A program made the translations under genes and the position numbers. From assembly GCA_020444515.1 (NCBI GenBank), contig JAHLKX010000002.1, forward strand, positions 736,817 to 800,816: a DNA stretch of 64,000 bases. The letters run 5' to 3'. The number at the start of each line of letters is the position of its first letter. Position 1 is the first letter of the stretch. Source of the DNA: Bacteroidota bacterium. Lineage in GTDB: Bacteria; Bacteroidota; Bacteroidia; Bacteroidales; JAADJA01. Below the pieces are notes generated by a model. It had not been told where the DNA came from and made no database searches. It saw nothing but the letters and a program-made list of their open reading frames with translations. This document shows, one piece after another, positions 19,286-26,977 of the stretch.

Positions 19286-19654
19286 GTGAAAATCTATTCA
19301 ACCATATTAAAACTTATCGCTGCGCTGTTTATCCTGGGAGGCGTAATACGATTAATGGCCGGAGAGTCTGCTTTCGGGTTGTTTGGTATGACAAACCTTT
19401 GGAGCGACCATTTTTACTTTGTCTACATCTATCGTGTTTTAGGGGCATTTGTAATCCTGACCGGACTGTTATTATTCGTCATTGCTACCAATTTGGAAAA
19501 GTACAGACCTGTTTTGATGGTGATGAAATGGGGTTTTTTGTTAATAGGAATGACAATGCTGTTAGCCGGGTATTTCACAGGGCTGCCCGTATTATTTTAT
19601 GCACCCGACTTTGTTTTTTGCTTTGCCCTTTCGCTCTATTTGCAATTTAACTGA
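19286..19654 (+). CDS. Small four-helix membrane protein, unknown function
   Basis: 122 residues starting at a GTG. Four predicted membrane helices (about 5-24, 45-68, 75-95 and 100-119) with little outside them. It resembles the general look of DUF4345-type proteins, but I am not certain of the family. It stands alone: divergent from the cyclase gene and followed by 377 bases without a gene. The start is weakly supported; the next in-frame Met is well inside the second predicted helix region. Confidence 0.6.
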   Translation: MKIYSTILKLIAALFILGGVIRLMAGESAFGLFGMTNLWSDHFYFVYIYRVLGAFVILTGLLLFVIATNLEKYRPVLMVMKWGFLLIGMTMLLAGYFTGLPVLFYAPDFVFCFALSLYLQFN

Positions 19655-20031
19655 ATCTTTTAAGCCCCGTTTTAAATACTGGTTTAAAATAAACAATGGA
19701 CCTGATACTCCGACAATCATTTAATATTAAAATGCCCGGAACAATCAGAATTTTAAAAGTGATATAAACACTTCTCGAAAATGTTGAAAAATGAGGTCCG
19801 TGAAATGTCAGCAATGGCCACTGGTCTTGATGCAAAGAGGATAAGTGACCGATGGGTTAAATGTCTTCTTTCCAGTTTTATTATAGATAGAATGTACAAA
19901 TTCAAAAGGTGAGAATGGTTGTTGAAATTATCTTTCATTGAGAATGATGGTGAGTTTAAACAAATATCCCGGTTCATTGTTGAGAAATTGCCTCAACATC
20001 GAAAAAATATATTTAAAGACATAATCCTGAT
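19655..20031. other. Intergenic region, no gene seen
   Basis: 377 bases between the small membrane protein and purK. Short frames on both strands have no recognisable protein. There is no tRNA-like cloverleaf, no clear terminator and no strong -33/-7 pair, although the purK promoter must be near its 3' end. Confidence 0.5.
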
Positions 20032-21201
20032 ATGGAAAATCTTGTCATTTCTGATTTCAAACTGGGCATCATTGCCGGTGGACAATTGGGTAAAATGCTG
20101 GTGCTAGCCGCAGCTAACTGGGACATACAAACTTTTGTGATGGACCGCGAAGATCATTGCCCTGCTGCATCAGTCTGCAACGGGTTTTTTAAGGGTGATC
20201 CGCTTAATTTTGAAGATGTATACCGTTTTGGTAAAAAAGTGGATATGCTCACCTTCGAGATAGAAAATGTGAACATCGAAGCAGTAAAAAAGTTGAAAGC
20301 TGAAGGATTGCGGATCAATCCCGATCCTGACGTTTTGGAGATTATCCAGGATAAAGGTTTACAAAAGCAGTTTTACGCTGACAAAGATATTCCTACATCA
20401 CCATTCCGGTTGTTTGAAACGGTAGAAGAGATCAGGGAAGCAGTTAAAAATAAAAACCTAACCCTACCTTTCGTTCAGAAACTCCGAACCGGTGGATATG
20501 ATGGTCGCGGGGTGGAAGTGATAAAAACCGCTTCCAACCTTGATCATTTACTTGAAGGGCCTTCTATGGTGGAGGATTTGGTGCAGATCGATAAAGAGAT
20601 CTCGGTGATCGCTGCACGAAACGGTCAGGGAGAGATCAAATGCTTCCCCGTTGTAGAGATGATCTTCAATGAAAAGGCTAACCTAGTCGAGAAACTCATA
20701 TGTCCTTCATCCATTGATGATCAGCAACAACAAGAAGCGATCGCAATAGCCACCAGGGTGATCAGTGCGCTTAAATTACAAGGTTTGCTGGCCGTTGAAA
20801 TGTTCCTCGATCAGGACGGGAAAATTTGGGTGAATGAGTCGGCACCACGCACGCACAACAGTGGTCACCATACCATTGAGAGTGTGATCACTTCACAGTT
20901 CGAACAACAATTGCGGGCCATCTTTAATTTTTCACTGGGCAGCACCCATTTAAAATTACCAGCCGTGATGATCAACCTGTTGGGAGAACCAGGTTATGAA
21001 GGTGAGGTTAAATACGAAGGACTAACAGAAAGCATGAGCGTAGAAGGCGTGAAATTTCATTTTTATGGTAAAAAAATAAGTAAGCCTTTCCGTAAAATGG
21101 GCCATGCCACCATCCTGGCGTCGAATATAGACAAGGCGATTGAGAAGGCCGATATTGTTAAAAATAAACTAAAAATAACAGCATGGAAAAAGCAGCCGTA
21201 A
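20032..21201 (+). CDS. purK: N5-carboxyaminoimidazole ribonucleotide synthase
   Basis: 389 residues, typical length. It makes N5-CAIR from AIR, ATP and bicarbonate in purine synthesis. The N-terminal motif is LGIIAGGQLGKMLVLAA, the ATP-grasp region includes KLRTGGYDGRGV, and the metal-binding segment is VNESAPRTHNSGHHT. Its end overlaps purE by 19 bases, so the two are translationally coupled. An alternative start 10 codons downstream (TTG region) is unlikely. Confidence 0.97.
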   Translation: MENLVISDFKLGIIAGGQLGKMLVLAAANWDIQTFVMDREDHCPAASVCNGFFKGDPLNFEDVYRFGKKVDMLTFEIENVNIEAVKKLKAEGLRINPDPDVLEIIQDKGLQKQFYADKDIPTSPFRLFETVEEIREAVKNKNLTLPFVQKLRTGGYDGRGVEVIKTASNLDHLLEGPSMVEDLVQIDKEISVIAARNGQGEIKCFPVVEMIFNEKANLVEKLICPSSIDDQQQQEAIAIATRVISALKLQGLLAVEMFLDQDGKIWVNESAPRTHNSGHHTIESVITSQFEQQLRAIFNFSLGSTHLKLPAVMINLLGEPGYEGEVKYEGLTESMSVEGVKFHFYGKKISKPFRKMGHATILASNIDKAIEKADIVKNKLKITAWKKQP

Positions 21202-21674
21202 GCATCATTATGGGATCCGATTCCGACCTGCCTGTAATGGAAGCAGCAGCCAGAATATTAGAATCATTCAATATTCTGCATGAAGTAACCATTGTTTCAG
21301 CACATCGCACACCAAAACGACTTTTTGAATTTGCTGAAAACGCCCACAAGCGCGGTATCGAAGTCGTGATTGCCGGGGCAGGTGGAGCCGCGCATCTTCC
21401 GGGTATGGTTGCAGCCATCTCTCCGCTACCGGTCATTGGGGTGCCGGTAAAATCTTCCAATTCCATTGATGGATGGGACTCCGTTTTATCTATTTTGCAA
21501 ATGCCGGGTGGGGTGCCTGTAGCCACAGTAGCCCTGAACGGTGCAAAAAATGCCGGACTGCTTGCTGCCCAGATCATCTCAGTGAAAGATCCCGCTATCC
21601 GGGATCGAATCATTACCTACAAAAAAGAGTTGAATGATAAGGTGATGGAAAAGGTGCAAAAGATGAGCAGTTAA
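21183..21674 (+). CDS. purE: N5-carboxyaminoimidazole ribonucleotide mutase
   Basis: 163 residues. It moves the carboxylate of N5-CAIR to C4 to give CAIR, using the PurK product directly. The signature SIIMGSDSDLPVMEAAA opens the protein, followed by VSAHRTP (catalytic His) and IAGAGGAAHLPGMVA, the class I PurE pattern. The purKE overlap and order are standard for bacteria using the two-step route. Confidence 0.97.
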   Translation: MEKAAVSIIMGSDSDLPVMEAAARILESFNILHEVTIVSAHRTPKRLFEFAENAHKRGIEVVIAGAGGAAHLPGMVAAISPLPVIGVPVKSSNSIDGWDSVLSILQMPGGVPVATVALNGAKNAGLLAAQIISVKDPAIRDRIITYKKELNDKVMEKVQKMSS

Positions 21675-21715
21675 TTTTCTGTTCACCGACAATATTCATC
21701 CTTTCACCGAAAATT

Positions 21716-21747
21716 TTTGTAAAGCCGCGTTGGGTGCCGTTTCTTTG
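21716..21747 (+). promoter_or_regulatory. Candidate -33/-7 promoter before the lipoprotein-LytS-LytTR genes
   Basis: TTTG at 21716-21719 and TTTCTTTG at 21740-21747 are separated by 20 bases, near the Bacteroidota consensus (one mismatch in the -7 element). The lipoprotein start lies 29 bases downstream. It would let the lipoprotein and sensor genes be transcribed independently of purKE. Confidence 0.42.
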
Positions 21748-21776
21748 TTTTCAGAAAATCATAAAACATTTTAATC

Positions 21777-22412
21777 ATGAAAACTCGAAGCGTAATATTC
21801 ATCGGAATCCTTGCCTTGCTCCTCAGCAGTTGCCTGGTAAAATCCTTGCACCCCTTTTTCAAAGAGCAAGATGTGGTATATAACCCAAAACTTTTAGGAA
21901 CTTACCTTGATGGAGATTCGGCAACATGGAACATCAAACAACATGTTTTTTCCAGGGGATTTATGAAAGGGGATACCGCTGATAATTCATACCTGGTAGA
22001 AATGATCGATGAAGATGGAGTTCAGTCGAACTTTAATGCGCACATGTTCGACCTGAATGGAATGCTGTTCCTCGATTTTTTCCCGATCCTTGATGACCGT
22101 TATGATAACTTCAGTGGTTACCATTTGGTACCGGTCCATTCACTGGCGAGGATCCAGATAGAATCAGCTAACCGCCTGGTCATTTCCTGGTTTGATGAAG
22201 AATGGCTCAATACACTTTTTGAAGAGAACCGTGTGAAGATCTCCCATGAGGTGATACAGGTCGGGGATTATAAAGAAACCAAAGAGTATGTGTTGACTGC
22301 CTCGACCAATGAGCTGCAAAAATTTATCAGTAAGTATGGAAAAGAAAACCTTCCGGAAGATTGTAATGAGAGCAGTGATGGCGTTTGTGTGACCCTCAAT
22401 CGTGTAAAATGA
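21777..22412 (+). CDS. Lipoprotein of unknown function linked to a LytS-type sensor
   Basis: 211 residues. The signal peptide ends in a lipobox (LLLSSC, lipid Cys at residue 19). The rest is a soluble beta-rich domain without a motif I recognise. Its TGA overlaps the ATG of the histidine kinase gene (ATGA at 22409-22412), so it is translationally coupled to the sensor and may be a cell-envelope input to it or a target of the system. Family unassigned. Confidence 0.75.
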   Translation: MKTRSVIFIGILALLLSSCLVKSLHPFFKEQDVVYNPKLLGTYLDGDSATWNIKQHVFSRGFMKGDTADNSYLVEMIDEDGVQSNFNAHMFDLNGMLFLDFFPILDDRYDNFSGYHLVPVHSLARIQIESANRLVISWFDEEWLNTLFEENRVKISHEVIQVGDYKETKEYVLTASTNELQKFISKYGKENLPEDCNESSDGVCVTLNRVK

Positions 22413-23464
22413 TAACAATCACAAATAAAATCCGCAACCTCTTCCTTCGCAATACCTTGCTTCAACATTTGCTGTTTTGGAGTGTGTCAGGCTATGTACT
22501 GCTTAATATTTTTACTTTATCAAGCAGTTATCAGCAAATTGACTACATCTACACCGTTATTTTTATGTTATCGCTTGCAATTCCCGTTGAACTCAACCTG
22601 ATTGTGTTTATTCCGCGATTTCTGAATCAAAAAAAATATGCTGCCTATCTTTTGGTGTTTGTTAGTAGTCTGTTTATATTCAGTCTTTTCAACCAGGTTC
22701 TGTTCAGTCGTTGGATTGACTTCTTGTTGCCTGGATATTATTTTATTTCATACTTCAGCTTTTCCGATATCCTGAAATTCTTCCTGGTATTCATGGTGAT
22801 TACAACGCTCCTGCACTTATCGAAGGAATGGTTTGAATTGAAGGATGCAAGTCAAAAAATGATGTTCCTGGAAAAAGAGAAAATAGATGCAGAATTGAAA
22901 GCTCTGGCCAACCAGGTGAATCCCCACTTTCTTTTCAATAGCCTCAATGTGCTCTATTCGCTCACCATGAACAATCGCAAGGAGGCTCCCGAGGCCATCC
23001 TGAAGCTTTCTGATTTACTCCGATATGTAATCTATGATTCGTCTACAGAACAAGTGACGGTGGATGCAGAAGTGAAAATGATCCACGATTTCATTGACTT
23101 GCAACGTTTCCGCACCAATCCTGATGCAGCCATTCATTTTGATACAGACATTGATGACGGACAAATGAAGATCGCTCCCATGTTATGCTTACCTTTGGTG
23201 GAGAATAGTTTTAAGCACGGATTGAAGGGCGATGTGAAAGATACATTTGTAAAAATTAACCTGATAACCAGTGACGATCAATTCCGGATTATCGTTGAGA
23301 ATAATAAAGGGACCGTTGATCGTGTTGGTGGAAACGGATCAGGTGGTGTTGGACTCAAAAATATCAGGAATCGCTTGGAGTTAATCTACCCCGGAAAGCA
23401 CAGTCTGCTAATCATTGAGTCGGGTGTCACATTCCGTGTTGAGATGGAAATCAATTTGGGGTGA
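22409..23464 (+). CDS. LytS/YehU-type sensor histidine kinase
   Basis: 351 residues from the ATG at 22409. Four membrane helices fill the first 140 residues or so. A short coiled segment leads to the His_kinase domain: NQVNPHFLFNSLN holds the phosphorylated His (residue 173), and the ATPase region has PLVENSFKHGL (N-box) and GSGGVGLKNIRNRL (G-box). No periplasmic sensing domain is evident, so the signal may be membrane state or the coupled lipoprotein. The cognate regulator gene follows after about 60 bases. Confidence 0.93.
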   Translation: MITITNKIRNLFLRNTLLQHLLFWSVSGYVLLNIFTLSSSYQQIDYIYTVIFMLSLAIPVELNLIVFIPRFLNQKKYAAYLLVFVSSLFIFSLFNQVLFSRWIDFLLPGYYFISYFSFSDILKFFLVFMVITTLLHLSKEWFELKDASQKMMFLEKEKIDAELKALANQVNPHFLFNSLNVLYSLTMNNRKEAPEAILKLSDLLRYVIYDSSTEQVTVDAEVKMIHDFIDLQRFRTNPDAAIHFDTDIDDGQMKIAPMLCLPLVENSFKHGLKGDVKDTFVKINLITSDDQFRIIVENNKGTVDRVGGNGSGGVGLKNIRNRLELIYPGKHSLLIIESGVTFRVEMEINLG

Positions 23465-23525
23465 CAGTTTGCAGCAGGCAGTTGGGCAAAATGTTGCCGA
23501 ATCATTTAATACTAATCTTTAGGTT

Positions 23526-24221
23526 TTGAACATCCATTGCATCATCATCGAAGACGAGCCGGTATCGCAGGACATCCTGAAACGATATGTCACTGATACC
23601 CCGCAATTGAAGCTCGTGGGGCTGTGTAACAACGCTTTCGAAGCACAGGCATTGCTGCTGGAGGAAGAGGTACAGCTGATGTTCCTCGATATCAACATGC
23701 CCAAACTATCGGGGATGAGTTTTTTAAAATCGCTGATGAATCCACCACTGGTCATTTTCACCACCGCCTATCCTGAATATGCCCTGGAAGGTTATGAGGT
23801 GGATGCTGTTGATTATTTACTCAAGCCTTTCTCATTCGATCGTTTTATCAAAGCAGTGAATAAGGCTGTTGAAAGGTTGAGGTCGATTGAAAAACCAACA
23901 GGCCAGGAGGGGTTTGTCATGCTTCGTGCCGATAAAAAGATCTTCAAAGTTCCAATTAACGATATTACACATCTGGAGGCGATGGGCGACTATGTAAAGG
24001 TATTTTATGATAATTCATTCATTATGGTGCACGACACCCTGCAAAATCTGCTTCAGGAGATTGGATCGAAAGAACTGGTAAGGGTGCACAGATCATGGTC
24101 GGTTTCTCTGAAACACATCAGCTATGTGGAGGGAAACACGGTGATGATCGGTGATCGTGAGATCCCGGTGGGCAAGAGTTACCGGCAAGGGTTTTTTAAA
24201 AAATTAATTATCAATCATTGA
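23526..24221 (+). CDS. LytTR-family response regulator
   Basis: 231 residues, starting at a TTG. The receiver domain (1 to about 120) has the acidic pocket EDE near residues 9-11, the phosphorylated Asp at 55 (FLDINMP) and the Lys in LLKPF. The LytTR DNA-binding domain (about 135-231) has the typical DITHLEAMGDYVKVF start and RVHRSWSVSL. It should bind direct repeats near its target promoters. The TTG start is accepted because it begins exactly at the conserved receiver strand and no upstream ATG is in frame. Confidence 0.93.
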   Translation: MNIHCIIIEDEPVSQDILKRYVTDTPQLKLVGLCNNAFEAQALLLEEEVQLMFLDINMPKLSGMSFLKSLMNPPLVIFTTAYPEYALEGYEVDAVDYLLKPFSFDRFIKAVNKAVERLRSIEKPTGQEGFVMLRADKKIFKVPINDITHLEAMGDYVKVFYDNSFIMVHDTLQNLLQEIGSKELVRVHRSWSVSLKHISYVEGNTVMIGDREIPVGKSYRQGFFKKLIINH

Positions 24222-24258
24222 TCATATAATGGAGTCATTGAATCCAATGTTTCGATTT

Positions 24259-25572
24259 TCACTCCGAAATCCGCTCCTGGTAACGGAATAATTTTGGGCG
24301 AATGAGCACCCGCAGTGATTGATCATACAACACATAATTCCACCACCAGTTCATGAATACGAAAAAGCGATTTTTAATACCAACGAGCTGCATCAGGTGG
24401 ACGAAGAGCCACAGCAGCCAGGCTGTAAATCCTCTCAGCTTGAACCAGGGTAGGTCGGCTACGGCTAATTTTCTTCCCACCGTGGCCATTGAACCTTTGT
24501 CCTTGTATTCAAAAGGTTGTATTGTTTTGTTTTGGGCCAATTTTTTAAAATTAGTTGCCAGTAATTTCGCCTGTTGAATCGCTACCTGCGCTACCTGGGG
24601 ATGACCCTCCGGGTATTTTTCGGTCTCCATATAAGCCAAATCGCCAATCACAAAGATATCCTCATAGGCAGGAATCCGGTTATAACGATCGGTTTGGATT
24701 CTTTTGGAAGGGGTAAAAAGGGATTCGGGCAATCCCTCAATGACCTCTCCCGACACACCGGCAGCCCAGATCACCGTGCTGGTGTGGATAGGATCCATAT
24801 CCTTGATTTTAATTGAGTCTTCTTCATATCCGGTAACCATGGCATTGAGTTTAACCTTCACACCGAGTTTGCCAAGATACTTCAAGGCATTATCATGGGC
24901 ACGATCCGACATACCCGATAGCAGATTTGGTGAAGCCTCCAGTAAATAAATATTCATCCGACTGAAATCGAGTTCTGGAAAATCTTTGGGCAGTACATAT
25001 TTTTTCATCTCAGCCAATGCTCCTGCGAGTTCCACTCCGGTAGGGCCACCCCCTACAATGACAAAGTTCAACAGGGGGTCAATATCCTGTCGCTGGGATT
25101 CGTTCAACGCTTTTTCGAAATTCATCAGGATCCGGTTGCGCAGGTATATGGCTTCTGAAACGGATTTCATGGGAATGGTTTTATTTTTCACGGTTTCCAT
25201 TCCGAAATAGTTAGTGACAACCCCCAGTGCCAAAACCAGGTAATCGTAATTCATGAGGCCGATGTCGGTTTCAATGGTTTTTGAAATCGGATCTACGCGC
25301 AACAAGGAAGCCATGCGAAAATGGATATTGGGCAAATTTTGAAGGATTTTGCGCAAAGGAAATGAAATGCTGGTGGGTTCCAGACCTGCTGTGGCTACCT
25401 GGTAAAACAATGGCTGGAACTGATGATAATTGTGGCTGTCGATCAATATCACCTGGTAAGGGCTTCCAGCCAGCTTTCGGGCCAATTTTAATCCGCCGAA
25501 GCCACCGCCCACTATGATGATACGCTTTTTATCGGTTTCGGGAATATACGCTTGTTTTACCATGTTTTTCAT
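24259..25572 (-). CDS. ndh: Type II NADH:quinone oxidoreductase (NDH-2)
   Basis: 437 residues. It oxidises NADH and reduces the quinone pool without pumping protons. Two dinucleotide-binding motifs are present: IIIVGGGFGGLKLARKL (FAD) near the N-terminus and FVIVGGGPTGVELAGAL (NADH) near residue 170. The quinone-site region has the AQVAIQQAK block common in NDH-2, and the C-terminal segment with Trp-rich hydrophobic helices (LLWLFVHLMQLVGI) suits membrane attachment. Start: Met4 is an alternative. A palindrome overlaps the region just before the start codon and may control it. Confidence 0.93.
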   Translation of the reverse strand: MKNMVKQAYIPETDKKRIIIVGGGFGGLKLARKLAGSPYQVILIDSHNYHQFQPLFYQVATAGLEPTSISFPLRKILQNLPNIHFRMASLLRVDPISKTIETDIGLMNYDYLVLALGVVTNYFGMETVKNKTIPMKSVSEAIYLRNRILMNFEKALNESQRQDIDPLLNFVIVGGGPTGVELAGALAEMKKYVLPKDFPELDFSRMNIYLLEASPNLLSGMSDRAHDNALKYLGKLGVKVKLNAMVTGYEEDSIKIKDMDPIHTSTVIWAAGVSGEVIEGLPESLFTPSKRIQTDRYNRIPAYEDIFVIGDLAYMETEKYPEGHPQVAQVAIQQAKLLATNFKKLAQNKTIQPFEYKDKGSMATVGRKLAVADLPWFKLRGFTAWLLWLFVHLMQLVGIKNRFFVFMNWWWNYVLYDQSLRVLIRPKLFRYQERISE

Positions 25573-25924
25573 TTATAACAATTCATAATTGTTAATGTTT
25601 TAACAACGATTGAATATTGTTGCGATCCCATTAAATCAAGCAGATCAACAATCATGCATAAGCCTTTGAGCTTGTCTCCAAAAACAACTGCCTTTGTTAT
25701 CCTGCCGGCATGCTGAAAATCATAAATATTCATTTCTTCAGTATAATAAATCAGTTCATTTTCGTGTTGGGTTTCAATAATTTGTTAATTTAGCCCATGG
25801 CGTGCGAACAAAACAATGGTCTATTTTTAAAAAATTCAATTTATTGTTGAATATTTAAAAAATAATTCCGTTCTTTGCACTCCTTTTTGAAAATTTGATT
25901 CAATAATCTGAAAAACACGAAGTG
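25573..25924. other. Divergent intergenic region between ndh and rpmB
   Basis: 352 bases, A+T-rich. It holds the 19-base palindrome next to ndh and a candidate rpmB promoter: TTG at 25847-25849 and GTTCTTTG at 25870-25877, 20 bases apart, with TTTG of the -7 element intact but TA missing. No gene or RNA structure was recognised in the rest. Confidence 0.45.
25576..25594 (-). promoter_or_regulatory. Operator-like palindrome just upstream of ndh
   Basis: TAACAATT-CAT-AATTGTTA has perfect 8-base arms around a 3-base centre. It ends 3 bases before the ndh start codon (25572), where a bound repressor or a hairpin would block translation start or early transcription. No known regulator can be named from this. 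Confidence 0.4.
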
Positions 25925-26161
25925 ATGGCAAATGTATGTCAGATAACCGGTAAGAAGCTGATGGTTGGTAACAACGTATCGCATGCAAATAACAGGAGCA
26001 AAAGAAGGTTTTACCCCAACCTGCAGAAAAAGAGATTTTATATTCCAGAAGAAGATAAATTTATTACCCTGAAAGTTTCTACATCAGGCATTCGCACGAT
26101 CAATAAGAAAGGGATCACGGCTGCCTTAAAAGAAGCCAAAGAAAAGGGATATTATAAATAA
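25925..26161 (+). CDS. rpmB: 50S ribosomal protein L28
   Basis: 78 residues from the ATG at 25925 (a GTG one codon upstream is in frame). Conserved L28 features: CQITGKKLMVGNNVSHANN at the N-terminus, KRRFYPNLQKKRFY, and KVSTSGIRTINKKGI. The GKK segment lacks the second pair of Cys, so it is a Zn-independent form. In many Bacteroidota rpmB is followed by rpmG and a DUF4295 gene; here a terminator follows at once instead. Confidence 0.97.
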   Translation: MANVCQITGKKLMVGNNVSHANNRSKRRFYPNLQKKRFYIPEEDKFITLKVSTSGIRTINKKGITAALKEAKEKGYYK

Positions 26162-26183
26162 TCAAAAAAAGATTCAAAATAGA

Positions 26184-26215
26184 TGCTGTTGCTTCAGGGT
26201 AACAGCATTTTTTTT
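26184..26215 (+). terminator. Rho-independent terminator after rpmB
   Basis: Arms TGCTGTT (26184-26190) and AACAGCA (26201-26207) flank a 10-base loop and run into eight T residues (26208-26215). It sits 22 bases after the rpmB stop. Confidence 0.8.
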
Positions 26216-26311
26216 ATCTGGTACAAAGTAGCTTTTCGAAATAAATTGAAAAACATCCCGTTAACAATAATTAACCTCTGGGTAAAGGAAAGTCGATTAT
26301 TTTTGCGTGTA

Positions 26312-26959
26312 ATGGAAATCAGAAATTTACTCCTCATTTTTCTATTGGTATCGGTACCTTTTGTTTTGTTGCATGCGCAGGAAGAGGATGATGATCCCTT
26401 TGTCCAGTTCTCCGGCATAGTCGTATCCGGTGATAGCATATCTTCAGTGCCCTTTACCAATATCGTGATTAAGAATACCTGGCGGGGCACAGTAGCCGAT
26501 TATTATGGCTATTTTTCCTTTGTGGCCAGAAAACTGGATACCATTGTTTTTTCAGCCATGGGTTATAAAAAGGCAAGTTTTGTGATTCCCGATACCATTC
26601 ATGAGGACCGTTACTCTTTGATTCAGGTGATGACCTCCGATACCATTTTACTCCCTCAAACCGTGATATACCCCTGGCCGACCCGAGAGGAGTTTGTGGA
26701 TGCTTTTCTTAATTTTGATGTCCCGGATGATGATTTTGAACGGGCCAAAAAAAACCTGGAAGCTTCACAGATACGTGAAATGGCCGAGCAAATGCCAATG
26801 GATGGAGATATGAATTTCAACTGGTCGATGCAACAGCATCAAAACAGGCTGTATTATATAGGACAAACACAACCCATTACAGTGTTGAACCCTTTTGCAT
26901 GGGCTCAGTTTATCAAGGCCTGGAAGGAAGGAAAATTTAAACGTGACAAAGACAAATAG
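26312..26959 (+). CDS. Exported CarboxypepD_reg-like domain protein
   Basis: 215 residues from the ATG at 26312, which starts a clean signal peptide ending HAQ (about residue 22). The open frame extends upstream through the rpmB terminator, so that longer version was rejected. Residues about 35-115 form a CarboxypepD_reg-like beta-sandwich (VPFTNIVIKN, ADYYGYFSFVA, DTIVFSAMGYKKASF) like the front part of TonB receptors but standing alone. The C-terminal 90 residues are charged and helical. It lies 18 bases before a TonB receptor gene and probably works with it at the outer membrane. Confidence 0.8.
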   Translation: MEIRNLLLIFLLVSVPFVLLHAQEEDDDPFVQFSGIVVSGDSISSVPFTNIVIKNTWRGTVADYYGYFSFVARKLDTIVFSAMGYKKASFVIPDTIHEDRYSLIQVMTSDTILLPQTVIYPWPTREEFVDAFLNFDVPDDDFERAKKNLEASQIREMAEQMPMDGDMNFNWSMQQHQNRLYYIGQTQPITVLNPFAWAQFIKAWKEGKFKRDKDK

Positions 26960-26977
26960 CGTAATTTTAGGTAAAGC

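Noticed and set aside
26183-26311. Longer N-terminus for the CarboxypepD-type protein
   Set aside because: The extension reads through the rpmB terminator and places residues before a normal signal peptide. The ATG at 26312 is better.
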